From NCBI GenBank assembly GCA_029238315.1, contig JAQWGI010000024.1, forward strand, positions 1 through 53,152: a stretch of 53,152 nucleotides of DNA. The letters are read 5' to 3'. Source of the DNA: Polaribacter sp. Lineage in GTDB: Bacteria > Bacteroidota > Bacteroidia > Flavobacteriales > Flavobacteriaceae. Positions 43,852 through 53,152 of the stretch are shown piece by piece. Each line of letters opens with the position of its first letter. The first letter of the stretch is position 1. Position numbers and translations under genes: made by a program. Under the pieces are notes generated by a model. The model searched no databases and was not told where the DNA came from. It saw only the letters and a list, made by a program, of their open reading frames with translations.

Positions 43852-46182
43852 TTATAAACTATTGGTTTTAATTATTTTTTCTTCAAATATTATTGAGCCG
43901 TCACTTGCAATTCCTTCAATAAAAAAACGAATTCTTTTTTGATTTAAATGCGGTACCTTAAAAGTATAATTGCCGTCTTTTACCAAAATATTTGGCTTCC
44001 AGTAAATAGCTCCAAAATCTTTAAAGATATCATCTGTAGTTGAGTAATAATTAGGTTTGTAATACTTTTTTTCGTTAGCAAAACCAATTGTTTTTATTGC
44101 TTTTTGAAATAGATTTTTAGAAGCTGTTTTTTTGTTCAAATCACTGAATAGAAATATTTGACCTCCATCATTTTTAGAAATAATGATTTCCTTAAAATCA
44201 TCTAATGTCATATTGCTAATGAGATTTAAGTTGTTGTTATCTTGAGTAACAATTGGCATATCATCTAAGGTAACTTCTGTTTTTGCCCCTGCGTTTCCTC
44301 TAAAGTTAGAAATTCCTCTATTGTTTGCAATTTCTTCAAACGGAAAAGTTCCTTGTATAACAAATCCTTTTGTTGTTAAAAACGATAAAATATTTCTACT
44401 ACTAATGTATGATTTATCTGTGTTCTTGTAACTTCTGCTATTTGCGAAAAGTTTGGTTATTTTACTTTTTCTATTCGTTTTTTGTTTTTGCTCAATCACT
44501 ATTTCATCTAAAATAATTCGATCTGTAATAAATTTATCAAGATTTAATTCAGTATTTATTTTCTTATAGCTTATTGTGTTTGTTATAATGTTGCTCTTGT
44601 CAAACTTGGGGTAAAAAGTAGTGCTGATTTTTGGCTTTTGTAGTCTCTTTTTATCTTGAATAGAAAAACTTACACTACTTGATTCACTTAGAAAAACGTT
44701 ATTAAATGAAAACGAATTATCTAAGATTGGTGTGTTTATAATCAAATTATTCTCGGGAGAAAATAAAACAGCATTTAATGGTTTTTTAACTTTAGCTTTT
44801 AGGGTTCCTTTAACAGTAATTCCTTTTTCAAAATCAAATTTTACTTTTGGAGTTTCGTTAAAAATATTGCTCCAGTTGTATTTGCTCCAGCCTTGATTCA
44901 ATAGTAATAAATCTAAATCTGCTAATTTTTTTCTATTTGTCTTTTTAAAGTAGTAAGAGCTATTCTCAATGTTTCCTTTTATATATGGCTTTAAAAAGAA
45001 CTTTGTAAACATGTTGTTTTCTAACGAATAGCTTTTAGTTTCTTCTGGTAAAAAGGTTGCGCTTAAATATTGTGTTTCATTAGTGTTTTTACTTAGTTGT
45101 ATTGTTAATGAGTCTCTAGATCTAGTAAGGGTTTTTGAATTTGTTTCTGAAAATAATTTTTTATCATGATTGAAAAATACACGTTCTAAAATAGGTTTTT
45201 CGTCTTCATTTAGAACGGTGATTATGTTAACTCCTTTGGAGATTTTTTTTGTAGAAAGTAAAAAATTATACGTTGTTGTATTCTCGTTAAAAACAAAAGA
45301 GTTTTTAGATACTGAGTTGGTGTTGTGAATATAAATATAATATTTTTTATTTGCATTGTTTTGTAAAGTCTCTGCGTTTGTTTGCATTTTTAACTTTACA
45401 ATTGTTGTGTTAGGATTTTCTACATTTAAAGTAACACCAAGTTTTTTAGCAGGATTAATTTTTTTAATAATTTCTTCATTATCAAATGTTGTTACTTTTA
45501 CTTTATAAGTTGTTTTTGGTTTATAGTAAAAATCTACTTTACCTAAGCCAAATTGATTGGTTGTAACTTCTTTAATTAAGTTATTATTGTTGTCTAATAA
45601 AGCTCCAGATTTTATTTTAGTTCCTTTGCCTTTTTTATTTTTGATGATAATACCAATAACTGAATTTGTTTCTTCTACTAAATGACCGCCCTCTGGCAAT
45701 AGTTGTAAATCGTAATTGCTATCAGAATTTACAATCTTCTTATCCGTTTTTTTATTGCCAACAATATGGATTTTTTGAATGAATGATTCATCTTCTTCAA
45801 AATTGCGCATCCAGTTTGTAGATGCTTTTATGATATATGTATTTTCTGTAAAAGTAGTATCAACTTTAATGCTGTTAGAAACGACACCGTTTTTAACATA
45901 TAATAATTTGGACTGTTTAAATTCACCTTTTTCATTGTAAATATTACAATATAAATTAGTGGTTTGTTTGTGTAGTTTTTTTGTTTTTTGATCTAGAATG
46001 TAAGCTTTAAACCAAATCTCTTCACCTTCTATAAAGTTGGTTTTGTTTAAATGTAAATAAGGAATTTCTCTAGAAAGATTAAAGTAATCAGCATAATTAG
46101 TCTCAATATTTTGTTTTTCTTGAGCGAAATTTACAATTGAAGAAAATAAAAAGAAAGTTAAAAGCGAGTTTTTAAAAGTCAT
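43852..46182 (-). CDS. Large exported protein with MG2-like and TonB-plug-like domains
   Basis: The protein has 776 residues with a signal peptide ending SIVNFAQ. The start YFNLSREIPYLHLNKTNFIEGEEIWFKAYIL resembles the first macroglobulin-like (MG2) domain of alpha-2-macroglobulin-type proteins. Several immunoglobulin-like beta segments follow. Near residues 600-700 is a plug-like domain: GFVIQGTFPFEEIANNRGISNFRGNAGAKTEVTLDDMPIV, then MTLDDFKEIIISKNDGG. No barrel follows, so it is not itself a receptor. Such proteins are frequent in Bacteroidota with no known function. It may interact with an outer-membrane partner. It is a single gene between the cluster terminator and the groEL terminator. 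Confidence 0.75.
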   Translation of the reverse strand: MTFKNSLLTFFLFSSIVNFAQEKQNIETNYADYFNLSREIPYLHLNKTNFIEGEEIWFKAYILDQKTKKLHKQTTNLYCNIYNEKGEFKQSKLLYVKNGVVSNSIKVDTTFTENTYIIKASTNWMRNFEEDESFIQKIHIVGNKKTDKKIVNSDSNYDLQLLPEGGHLVEETNSVIGIIIKNKKGKGTKIKSGALLDNNNNLIKEVTTNQFGLGKVDFYYKPKTTYKVKVTTFDNEEIIKKINPAKKLGVTLNVENPNTTIVKLKMQTNAETLQNNANKKYYIYIHNTNSVSKNSFVFNENTTTYNFLLSTKKISKGVNIITVLNEDEKPILERVFFNHDKKLFSETNSKTLTRSRDSLTIQLSKNTNETQYLSATFLPEETKSYSLENNMFTKFFLKPYIKGNIENSSYYFKKTNRKKLADLDLLLLNQGWSKYNWSNIFNETPKVKFDFEKGITVKGTLKAKVKKPLNAVLFSPENNLIINTPILDNSFSFNNVFLSESSSVSFSIQDKKRLQKPKISTTFYPKFDKSNIITNTISYKKINTELNLDKFITDRIILDEIVIEQKQKTNRKSKITKLFANSRSYKNTDKSYISSRNILSFLTTKGFVIQGTFPFEEIANNRGISNFRGNAGAKTEVTLDDMPIVTQDNNNLNLISNMTLDDFKEIIISKNDGGQIFLFSDLNKKTASKNLFQKAIKTIGFANEKKYYKPNYYSTTDDIFKDFGAIYWKPNILVKDGNYTFKVPHLNQKRIRFFIEGIASDGSIIFEEKIIKTNSL

Positions 46183-46236
46183 AGTGTTTTTTTAGATAAA
46201 ATTAATTCTACAAAAATCATTCCAATAATAATAAAT

Positions 46237-46270
46237 AAAAAAAGCTTCAAGAAATTCTTGAAGCTTTTTA
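46237..46270 (-). terminator. Rho-independent terminator of groES-groEL
   Basis: A near-perfect palindrome, AAAAAGCTTCAAGAA and its complement around one A, is followed by a T run on the minus strand. It lies 24 bases after the groEL stop. Confidence 0.9.
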
Positions 46271-46293
46271 TAATTAAGTGTCGCATTTCTCGA

Positions 46294-47946
<1,653 letters not shown>

Positions 47947-48041
47947 TTAGCTGTTGCACTTGGCTTTTAGCTAAAATTGATTTCTATAATTTTATTTTTT
48001 TAGATTTTGATTTAGGCCAGAAGCCAAAAGCAATTAGCCAT

Positions 48042-48317
48042 TTATATGATCGCTAAAATATCTGATTCTCTCATGATTAAGTAATCAGAGCCTTCAAATT
48101 TTAACTCAGTTCCAGCGTATTTTCCGTATAAAATAGTATCGCCAACTTTTACAGTTAAAGGTTCATCTTTTGTGCCATTTCCAGCTGCAACGATAGTTCC
48201 TTTTTGTGGTTTTTCTTTTGCGTTATCAGGAATAATAAGTCCAGATGCTGTTGTAGTTTCAGCAGCAGCAGGTTCTACAAGAACTCTGTCTGCTAAAGGT
48301 TTGATGTTTAATCCCAT
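48042..48317 (-). CDS. groES: Co-chaperonin GroES (10 kDa)
   Basis: The protein has 91 residues. It caps the GroEL ring. The family pattern is complete: [38 protein letters not shown], with the mobile loop, then [33 protein letters not shown]. It is the first gene of the groES-groEL unit. A terminator after secG separates it from the genes upstream. Confidence 0.98.
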   Translation of the reverse strand: MGLNIKPLADRVLVEPAAAETTTASGLIIPDNAKEKPQKGTIVAAGNGTKDEPLTVKVGDTILYGKYAGTELKFEGSDYLIMRESDILAII

Positions 48318-48438
48318 TTTATGAATTTTTGATTAATGAATATAATTGATATACAAATTATAAATAGTCAGAAATTATGCCACTTAAAAAAAACTGACAA
48401 TCTTTCTAATTCTTGTTTTGAAGGTAAATTTAATGCAT

Positions 48439-48477
48439 AAAAAAATGCCAACGTGTCATTTACGCTGGCATTTTTTG
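48439..48477 (-). terminator. Rho-independent terminator of secG
   Basis: The stem AAAAATGCCA/TGGCATTTTT is extended by CGT/ACG around a 7-base loop. It has a T run on the minus strand. It lies 20 bases after the secG stop. Confidence 0.9.
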
Positions 48478-48496
48478 TTTTATATTTTTTTACTTA

Positions 48497-48832
48497 TTAG
48501 ATGCTATCGTTTGTTGTAACAGGAGCTGAAGTGTTTGTTGGAGTTGTTGTATTTACATTTTCTAATGTATTCTCCAATTGTGGGTTTGTATTTGTAGCTC
48601 TAGGAATTGCAAAGTTTGCTAATAGAATTAAAGCAAACATAGAAATTGCTAATGTCCAAGTAGAACGATCTAAAAAGTTGTTTGTGTTTTGAACACCGCC
48701 CATAGATTGTGCTCCACCACCACCAAATGAAGAAGATAATCCTCCACCTTTTGGATTTTGTACCATAACGATTAATATTAATGCGATTGCTACAATTAAT
48801 ATCAAAATTAAAATGATTGTATATGTACTCAT
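48497..48832 (-). CDS. secG: Preprotein translocase subunit SecG
   Basis: The protein has 111 residues with two membrane helices (about 4-24 and 56-75). The SecG signature VQNPKGGGLSSSFGGGGAQSMGGVQNTNNFLDRSTW lies between them. A disordered Asn/Thr-rich tail follows. It supports SecYEG export across the inner membrane. It is 3 bases after the TPR protein gene and last in the run sigma-54 activator, lptE, TPR protein, secG. Confidence 0.93.
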   Translation of the reverse strand: MSTYTIILILILIVAIALILIVMVQNPKGGGLSSSFGGGGAQSMGGVQNTNNFLDRSTWTLAISMFALILLANFAIPRATNTNPQLENTLENVNTTTPTNTSAPVTTNDSI

Positions 48833-48835
48833 AAT

Positions 48836-49543
48836 TTATTTATTTTGTAAAGTTCTAATTCTTTTAATTTGGTCTGCAAAGAAACCACTTTTTTCTGGAT
48901 ATTTCAAACTTAATATTTTATAAGCTTTGATTGCATTTTCATACTTATTTTGTTCTAAATAAACTTTCGCCAAGGTTTCCGTCATCAAGTAGGAATCTTG
49001 TTTTTCGTTTAATAGAATTTCTTTTTTCTCATCAGTTTTTGAAACCTTAGAAATTTTAGGGTTTTGTTTGATGAATTTATCAATAATTGAAGTTTTATCA
49101 ATTTCTTTTTTTTGATCTGAACTTCTGTCTATTTTTTTTTGTGAACCTAGCTGTAACCATTCGTTAAAAGAATGCGTTTCTTTTTTAGTAAAGGTTAGTG
49201 GTTCTCCTATGGTAAAATTTTCTTTTACTTCGGATGGTTTACCTGAGTTTATTTTTCCTAAAATTTGTTGATGAAGCGCAATAGGTTTATCAGCTGATAC
49301 TTCATTAAATTGAGTAGAAGTTATGAAGTTAAACAACACAGCTCTGTCTGTTGTATGTGCTGCCGTTACTTTTAATTCTGAATTGTATCTATAGCTCTCG
49401 TTGTTTTTTAATCCTTTTAGATAAACTGCCCTTGCAGTCTGAAAATAAGGGTATTCAGAAATAATTGTATGAATTGCTTCGGTATCTTTAGAGGTAATTT
49501 TCTGTGGACTTTTTACTATTTTTGCAAAGCTATGTATGTTCAT
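48836..49543 (-). CDS. Tetratricopeptide-like protein of unknown function
   Basis: The protein has 235 residues and no signal peptide. The N-terminal part (IHSFAKIVKSPQKITSKDTEAIHTII) and the helix-rich C-terminus carry a TPR-like unit near residues 185-220 (YLMTETLAKVYLEQNKYENAIKAYKIL). The middle is charged and probably disordered. It resembles the conserved gene commonly found between lptE and secG in Flavobacteriaceae. Its role is unknown; protein-protein contact is the usual job of TPRs. It is 6 bases after lptE. Confidence 0.8.
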   Translation of the reverse strand: MNIHSFAKIVKSPQKITSKDTEAIHTIISEYPYFQTARAVYLKGLKNNESYRYNSELKVTAAHTTDRAVLFNFITSTQFNEVSADKPIALHQQILGKINSGKPSEVKENFTIGEPLTFTKKETHSFNEWLQLGSQKKIDRSSDQKKEIDKTSIIDKFIKQNPKISKVSKTDEKKEILLNEKQDSYLMTETLAKVYLEQNKYENAIKAYKILSLKYPEKSGFFADQIKRIRTLQNK

Positions 49544-49549
49544 AATAGA

Positions 49550-50056
49550 TTACCATTTAGCAATTGAAGCGTTAAAAATATCTTGTGTTATTCTTTCTAT
49601 AATCTCCGTAAAAGCTGTTTCTAAAGTACCGCCAGTTAACTGAGAATTTGCAGGATAATCATAATAAAACATAAAAGGTTTTTCAAAATTATCTGTATCA
49701 TTAAATACATTAAAGTACCTAACATTGATGGTAATTGTAAGCCTGTTTTGTGCAGCCGTTTGTTGCGCTGTTGCACTCATTGGTGCAATTCTGTAGCCAG
49801 TAATCTCACCTTCAAAGCGTAAGTCCCCGTTTGAAGAAACCAGCTCTAAATTTGTTTGTCTTAGAAATAAATCTCTAAAATCTTGTGTAAATTTCTGACT
49901 TAAAGAGGGTTCTATTAATGGCGCATTATTTCTGAAGAAGTCTATTTGCAGTGTTTTTGCTTTTCCTGTGTCTCCTCCCGTAAAGGAGTAAAATCGACAA
50001 GATGTAATTAGCATAGTGCTAAACGTAAAAACAAAGATGTAAATAATTTTTTTCAT
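49550..50056 (-). CDS. lptE: LptE-like lipopolysaccharide assembly lipoprotein
   Basis: The protein has 168 residues from the ATG at 50056. The longer frame from 50077 adds residues before a perfect lipoprotein signal. The signal ends FSTMLITSC, with Cys20 lipidated. The mature protein has the LptE pattern: FYSFTGGDTGKAKTLQIDFFRN, FTQDFRDLFLRQTNLELV, GDLRFEGEITGYRIAPMSA and NVRYFNV. LptE plugs the LptD barrel that places LPS in the outer leaflet. It is 30 bases after the sigma-54 activator gene and in the same run. Confidence 0.9.
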   Translation of the reverse strand: MKKIIYIFVFTFSTMLITSCRFYSFTGGDTGKAKTLQIDFFRNNAPLIEPSLSQKFTQDFRDLFLRQTNLELVSSNGDLRFEGEITGYRIAPMSATAQQTAAQNRLTITINVRYFNVFNDTDNFEKPFMFYYDYPANSQLTGGTLETAFTEIIERITQDIFNASIAKW

Positions 50057-50086
50057 AAAGATTTCAAATATAAACAAAAGAATGTT

Positions 50087-51322
50087 TTACAAATCGTATT
50101 GTTTAATTTTTCTATATAAAGTACGTTCAGAAATACCCAATTCTTTGGCCGCTAATTTGCGCTTGTTGTTGTTTTTTTCTAACGATTTTTTAATCATTTC
50201 TACTTCTTTCTCTTGTAAAGATAGCGATTCGTCTTCTTCTATAGTTTCAATAAAATCGTAGGTATTCTCATCTTTTTTAGCGTTTGATGTTGGGATTTGA
50301 AGAACTTCTACGTTGCCAGTATTTGTATGTTGTTCTTTATAAATTTTCTCCAGTAGTTTATGATTCTCTTCTTGCAAATCATCCATGTCATCATTCTTTA
50401 AAATATCTAGCGTTAGTTTTTTTAAATCGTTGATGTCGTTTCGCATATCAAACAAAATTTTATACATAATGTCTCTTTCGTTTGCGAAATCTGAATTTGA
50501 GTTAGTGCTATTGCCAATTATGGCTGGTAAATTACCTTTGTTATTTGGTAAATAATGCATAATTTTTTCTCCAGTAATATGCCTGTTTTCTTCAACTACA
50601 GAAACTTGTTCTGCAATATTTCTTAATTGACGAATGTTTCCTGGAAAACGGTAATTTACTAATAAATTAATAGCATTGTCTTCTAGCCTAATTGTTGGCA
50701 TTCCGTATTTCTGAGCAAAGTCTGCAGCAAATTTACGGAACAATAAGTGAATGTCTTCTTTTCGCTCTCTTAATGGCGGAAGCGAAATTTCAATAGTGCT
50801 TAGTCTATAAAATAAATCTTCTCTAAATTTACCTTTCTCAATAGCGTTTGCCATTTGTAAATTAGTTGCAGCAACAATTCTAACATTTGTTTTTTGCACT
50901 TGTGATGATCCTACTTTTATAAACTCTCCGTTTTCTAAAACACGTAATAACCTTACTTGCGTAGTAAGTGGTAATTCGCCAACTTCATCTAAAAAAATTG
51001 TACCACCGTCAGCAACTTCAAAATACCCTTTTCTAGATGCTGAGGCTCCAGTAAAAGCACCTTTTTCGTGACCAAACAATTCACTATCTATGGTTCCTTC
51101 AGGAATTGCTCCACAATTAACAGCAATATATTTAGCATGTTTCCTGTGTGATAATTGATGAATAATTTTAGGAATACTTTCTTTTCCAACGCCACTTTCT
51201 CCGGTAACCAATACGGAAATATCTGTTGGTGCAACACGTACTGCTTTTTCTAAAGCTCTGTTTAGTTGAGTGTCGTTTCCTATAATTCCGAAACGTTGTT
51301 TTATAACTTGTAGGTTTTCCAT
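50087..51322 (-). CDS. Sigma-54-dependent transcriptional activator without receiver domain
   Basis: The protein has 411 residues. The AAA+ domain starts almost at once (about residue 15) with Walker A TGESGVGKE (Lys47), the sigma-54 contact loop GAFTGA near residue 92, Walker B GGTIFLDEVGEL, and the arginine-finger region FREDLFYRL. A C-terminal Fis-type helix-turn-helix (NKRKLAAKELGISERTLYRKIKQYDL) binds DNA. A linker of about 110 residues precedes it. There is no N-terminal receiver or sensor domain, so control must come from a partner or from expression, as in PspF. Linkage to lptE and secG suggests an envelope role (inference). Confidence 0.92.
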   Translation of the reverse strand: MENLQVIKQRFGIIGNDTQLNRALEKAVRVAPTDISVLVTGESGVGKESIPKIIHQLSHRKHAKYIAVNCGAIPEGTIDSELFGHEKGAFTGASASRKGYFEVADGGTIFLDEVGELPLTTQVRLLRVLENGEFIKVGSSQVQKTNVRIVAATNLQMANAIEKGKFREDLFYRLSTIEISLPPLRERKEDIHLLFRKFAADFAQKYGMPTIRLEDNAINLLVNYRFPGNIRQLRNIAEQVSVVEENRHITGEKIMHYLPNNKGNLPAIIGNSTNSNSDFANERDIMYKILFDMRNDINDLKKLTLDILKNDDMDDLQEENHKLLEKIYKEQHTNTGNVEVLQIPTSNAKKDENTYDFIETIEEDESLSLQEKEVEMIKKSLEKNNNKRKLAAKELGISERTLYRKIKQYDL

Positions 51323-51418
51323 CTTTTTTATAGTTGCAGAACTTCAGACTTGCAAAGATTCAAAGTGAGTTTTATTTTTACTTTGCCGCTTCAAGGCTTT
51401 GTCTCTGTTTTATTTAAT

Positions 51419-52960
51419 CTAGTTATTTTCAGAATAATCAACAGCAGTTCCAATTAAAGTTGCAGACGTACAGTCTTCTACTTTTACATTTACAAAATCA
51501 CCTACTTTATAGTGTTCTTTTGGAAAAACAATAACCATGTTTTGCGTATTTCTAGCTTTCCAGTGTAAATCAGATTTTTTAGATTCTCCTTCAATTAAAA
51601 ACTCTTCAGTCTTACCTAAGTGCTGTTTAGTTCTATATAGACTGTGTGCTCTTTGTAGCTCAATTACTTCGGCTAATCTTCTCTTTTTTACATCAAAAGG
51701 CACATCATCTTTCATTTTTTTAGCAGCCAAAGTTCCGGGCCTTTCAGAATAGGCAAACATATAGCCATAATCGTACTTTACGTATTCCATTAAACTAAGA
51801 GTGTCTTGGTGATCTTGTTCTGTTTCTCCACAAAAACCAATAATCATATCTTGTGATAATGACATCTCTGGAACTATTTTTAAGATATTGTCTACTAGTG
51901 TTATGTATTCTTCTCTTGTATGCTGTCTGTTCATGGCTTTGAGCATTTTTGTACTTCCGCTTTGAACTGGCAAATGCACATATTTACAAACATTTCTATG
52001 TTTAGCAATTACATGAATTACATCTAAGCTCATATCCTGCGGATTAGAAGTTGAGAATCTAAAACGTGTTTTTGGAAAGCGTGTTGCTGCCATGTCTAAT
52101 AACTGTGCAAAATCTACAGCAGTTGCTTGTGCCATTTCAGAAGCCTTTTTAAAATCTTTTTTTAAGCCTCCTCCAAACCATAAGTAGCTATCTACGTTTT
52201 GGCCAAGCAGTGTAATTTCTTTGTAATTCTGATCTATCATTGATTGAATTTCTTCCAAAATACTTTGTGGATCACGACTTCTTTCTCTTCCTCTTGTAAA
52301 AGGAACAACACAGAAAGTACACATATTATCGCATCCACGAGTAATTGAAACAAAAGCAGAAACTCCGTTGTTATTAAGTCTAACAGGAGATACATCTCCA
52401 TAGGTTTCATCTTTTGATAAAATAACATTTACTGCGTCTCTACCTGCATCAATTTCTTCTAATAAATTAGGTAAATCTCTGTAGGCATCTGGTCCAACAA
52501 CTAAATCAACAATTTTCTCTTCTTCTAAAAATTTTTCTTTCAATCTTTCTGCCATACATCCCAAAACACCAACTTTCATTTTAGGATTGATCTTTTTTAT
52601 AGCGTTGTATTTCTCTAAACGTTTTCTAACAGTGAGTTCTGCTTTTTCGCGAATAGAGCACGTGTTTACTAAAACTAAGTCTGCATCTTCTAAATGTTGA
52701 GTAGTGTTAAAGCCTTGCTCTGCAAGTATTGAAGCTACAATTTCGCTATCGTTCATATTCATCTGACAACCGTAACTTTCTATAAATACCTTTTTATTAT
52801 TGGTATTTTTCGGTGTAACTAATTGATTATCAAGCACTTCACCATTATATTCGTTTGGGTTTTTGTGGGTATAACTTTGGGTATAACTCGATGAGATTAG
52901 TGCCTTTGGATTAACCAATGATTTGGTTTTCAACTTTTTATCTGTTTTTGATTCCTTCAA
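51419..52960 (-). CDS. miaB: tRNA-2-methylthio-N6-dimethylallyladenosine synthase MiaB (start uncertain)
   Basis: It is a radical-SAM methylthiotransferase that modifies A37 of tRNAs reading UNN codons. The UPF0004 domain has FIESYGCQMNMNDSE, GVLGCMAERLK and NTCSIREKAE (Cys ligands of the second cluster). The radical-SAM motif is TRGCDNMCTFCVVPFTRGRERSRDP, with Cys-x3-Cys-x2-Cys. A TRAM domain ends the protein (LIEGESKKSDLHWKARNTQNMVIVF). The frame can start at a TTG (52960, 513 residues), but there is no ATG before residue 66. The first 41 residues contain a tandem repeat (SYTQSYTHK), so a GTG at 52837 (472 residues) is a good alternative. Confidence 0.93.
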   Translation of the reverse strand: MKESKTDKKLKTKSLVNPKALISSSYTQSYTHKNPNEYNGEVLDNQLVTPKNTNNKKVFIESYGCQMNMNDSEIVASILAEQGFNTTQHLEDADLVLVNTCSIREKAELTVRKRLEKYNAIKKINPKMKVGVLGCMAERLKEKFLEEEKIVDLVVGPDAYRDLPNLLEEIDAGRDAVNVILSKDETYGDVSPVRLNNNGVSAFVSITRGCDNMCTFCVVPFTRGRERSRDPQSILEEIQSMIDQNYKEITLLGQNVDSYLWFGGGLKKDFKKASEMAQATAVDFAQLLDMAATRFPKTRFRFSTSNPQDMSLDVIHVIAKHRNVCKYVHLPVQSGSTKMLKAMNRQHTREEYITLVDNILKIVPEMSLSQDMIIGFCGETEQDHQDTLSLMEYVKYDYGYMFAYSERPGTLAAKKMKDDVPFDVKKRRLAEVIELQRAHSLYRTKQHLGKTEEFLIEGESKKSDLHWKARNTQNMVIVFPKEHYKVGDFVNVKVEDCTSATLIGTAVDYSENN

Positions 52961-53022
52961 TGGGGTATAACTTTTTATATGATTTAATTAGTTGAAATAA
53001 GTTATACCCACACTTGGGTATA
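52867..53022. repeat. Five GGGTATA heptamers around the miaB start region
   Basis: GGGTATA occurs at 52867, 52879, 52963 and 53016 on the plus strand, and as TATACCC at 53003. The first two form a 12-base tandem unit (GGGTATAACTTT). The last two form an inverted pair, TATACCC-acactt-GGGTATA. Three copies on the plus strand are followed by ACT. The motif is too long to recur so often by chance in 156 bases. Confidence 0.75.
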
Positions 53023-53051
53023 TCTTTTTTTCTTATTCTTAATTTTAAATA

Positions 53052-53059
53052 CAAAGATA
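53052..53059 (-). promoter_or_regulatory. Candidate miaB promoter -7 element
   Basis: On the minus strand these bases read TATCTTTG, which fits TAnnTTTG. It predicts transcription from about 53045, so the GGGTATA/TATACCC repeats would lie in the leader or early coding part. No -33 TTG at the right distance. Confidence 0.45.
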
Positions 53060-53128
53060 ATAAAATCAAGACAATTTGTCATGTTTATTTTCTTATTGGG
53101 GAAACCTCAACGTATTAAAAGGAATAAG

Positions 53129-53152
53129 GGATGTATAAATTAATATACATCC
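53129..53152. repeat. Perfect inverted repeat at the right edge
   Basis: The arms GGATGTATA and TATACATCC pair over 9 bases around AATTAA. It touches the window edge, so its full extent is unknown. There is no T run inside the window. Confidence 0.6.

Overview
The window is a piece of chromosome from a member of the Flavobacteriaceae (Bacteroidota), most likely a marine, low-G+C genus such as Polaribacter or Tenacibaculum. The genus is an inference from overall protein character; no database search was made. Signs of the family are the gliding genes gldB and gldC, the type IX secretion protein PorT/SprT, the lipidated TamA-like protein TamL, a menaquinone methyltransferase, OmpP1/FadL and DUF6089 barrels, and several Bacteroidota-type promoters (TTG, a spacer of about 19-22 nt, then TAnnTTTG). 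Nearly all of it is dense core genome. No prophage, insertion sequence, CRISPR array or rRNA operon was seen.

Layout. 1-5200 (minus): CBS/ACT-like protein, nadK, DUF6089 barrel, uppS and bamA (bamA leaves the left edge). 5274-12939 (plus): pdxJ, an alpha/beta hydrolase, a small 4-TM membrane protein, tig, clpP, clpX and dnaG. 13127-15605: nadE, divergent from gldB-gldC, then a 330-base stretch with no intact gene. 15602-21737 (minus): a folK-deoxynucleoside kinase fusion, pnp, rpsO, accD and fbaA. 21849-30029: tamL, divergent from a TrmH-type methyltransferase, then porT, menG, nfu, an ompP1/FadL gene and a strikingly low-complexity lipoprotein, all on the minus strand. 30134-32107 (plus): proS, tRNA-Glu(TTC) and rpsT. 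32212-39369 (minus): the cell-shape operon mreB-mreC-mreD-mrdA-rodA, preceded by purH. 39604-40056: an fRMsr-type GAF protein. 40466-43811 (plus): a four-gene cluster with the marks of copper or other heavy-metal handling. 43852-52960 (minus): a large envelope protein, groES-groEL, secG, a TPR protein, lptE, a sigma-54 activator and miaB.

How the genes work together. Much of the window serves the envelope: outer-membrane assembly (bamA, tamL, lptE), lipid carrier synthesis (uppS), Sec export (secG), elongasome and peptidoglycan synthesis (mre/mrd/rod), and gliding with type IX secretion (gldB, gldC, porT). The rest is housekeeping: NAD(P), PLP, folate, purine and fatty-acid synthesis, glycolysis, protein folding and proteolysis, RNA decay and translation.

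Most noteworthy points: DnaG and AccD both lack all the zinc ligands of their family's zinc ribbon. Five GGGTATA heptamers lie around the uncertain start of miaB. A perfect 24-base inverted repeat overlaps the predicted purH promoter. The metal-handling cluster combines a TonB-dependent receptor with three small cysteine-rich exported proteins. A lipoprotein has a Tyr/Asn-rich segment followed by a Ser/Asn/Arg-rich tail. Several short palindromes resemble the dispersed repeats of flavobacterial genomes.
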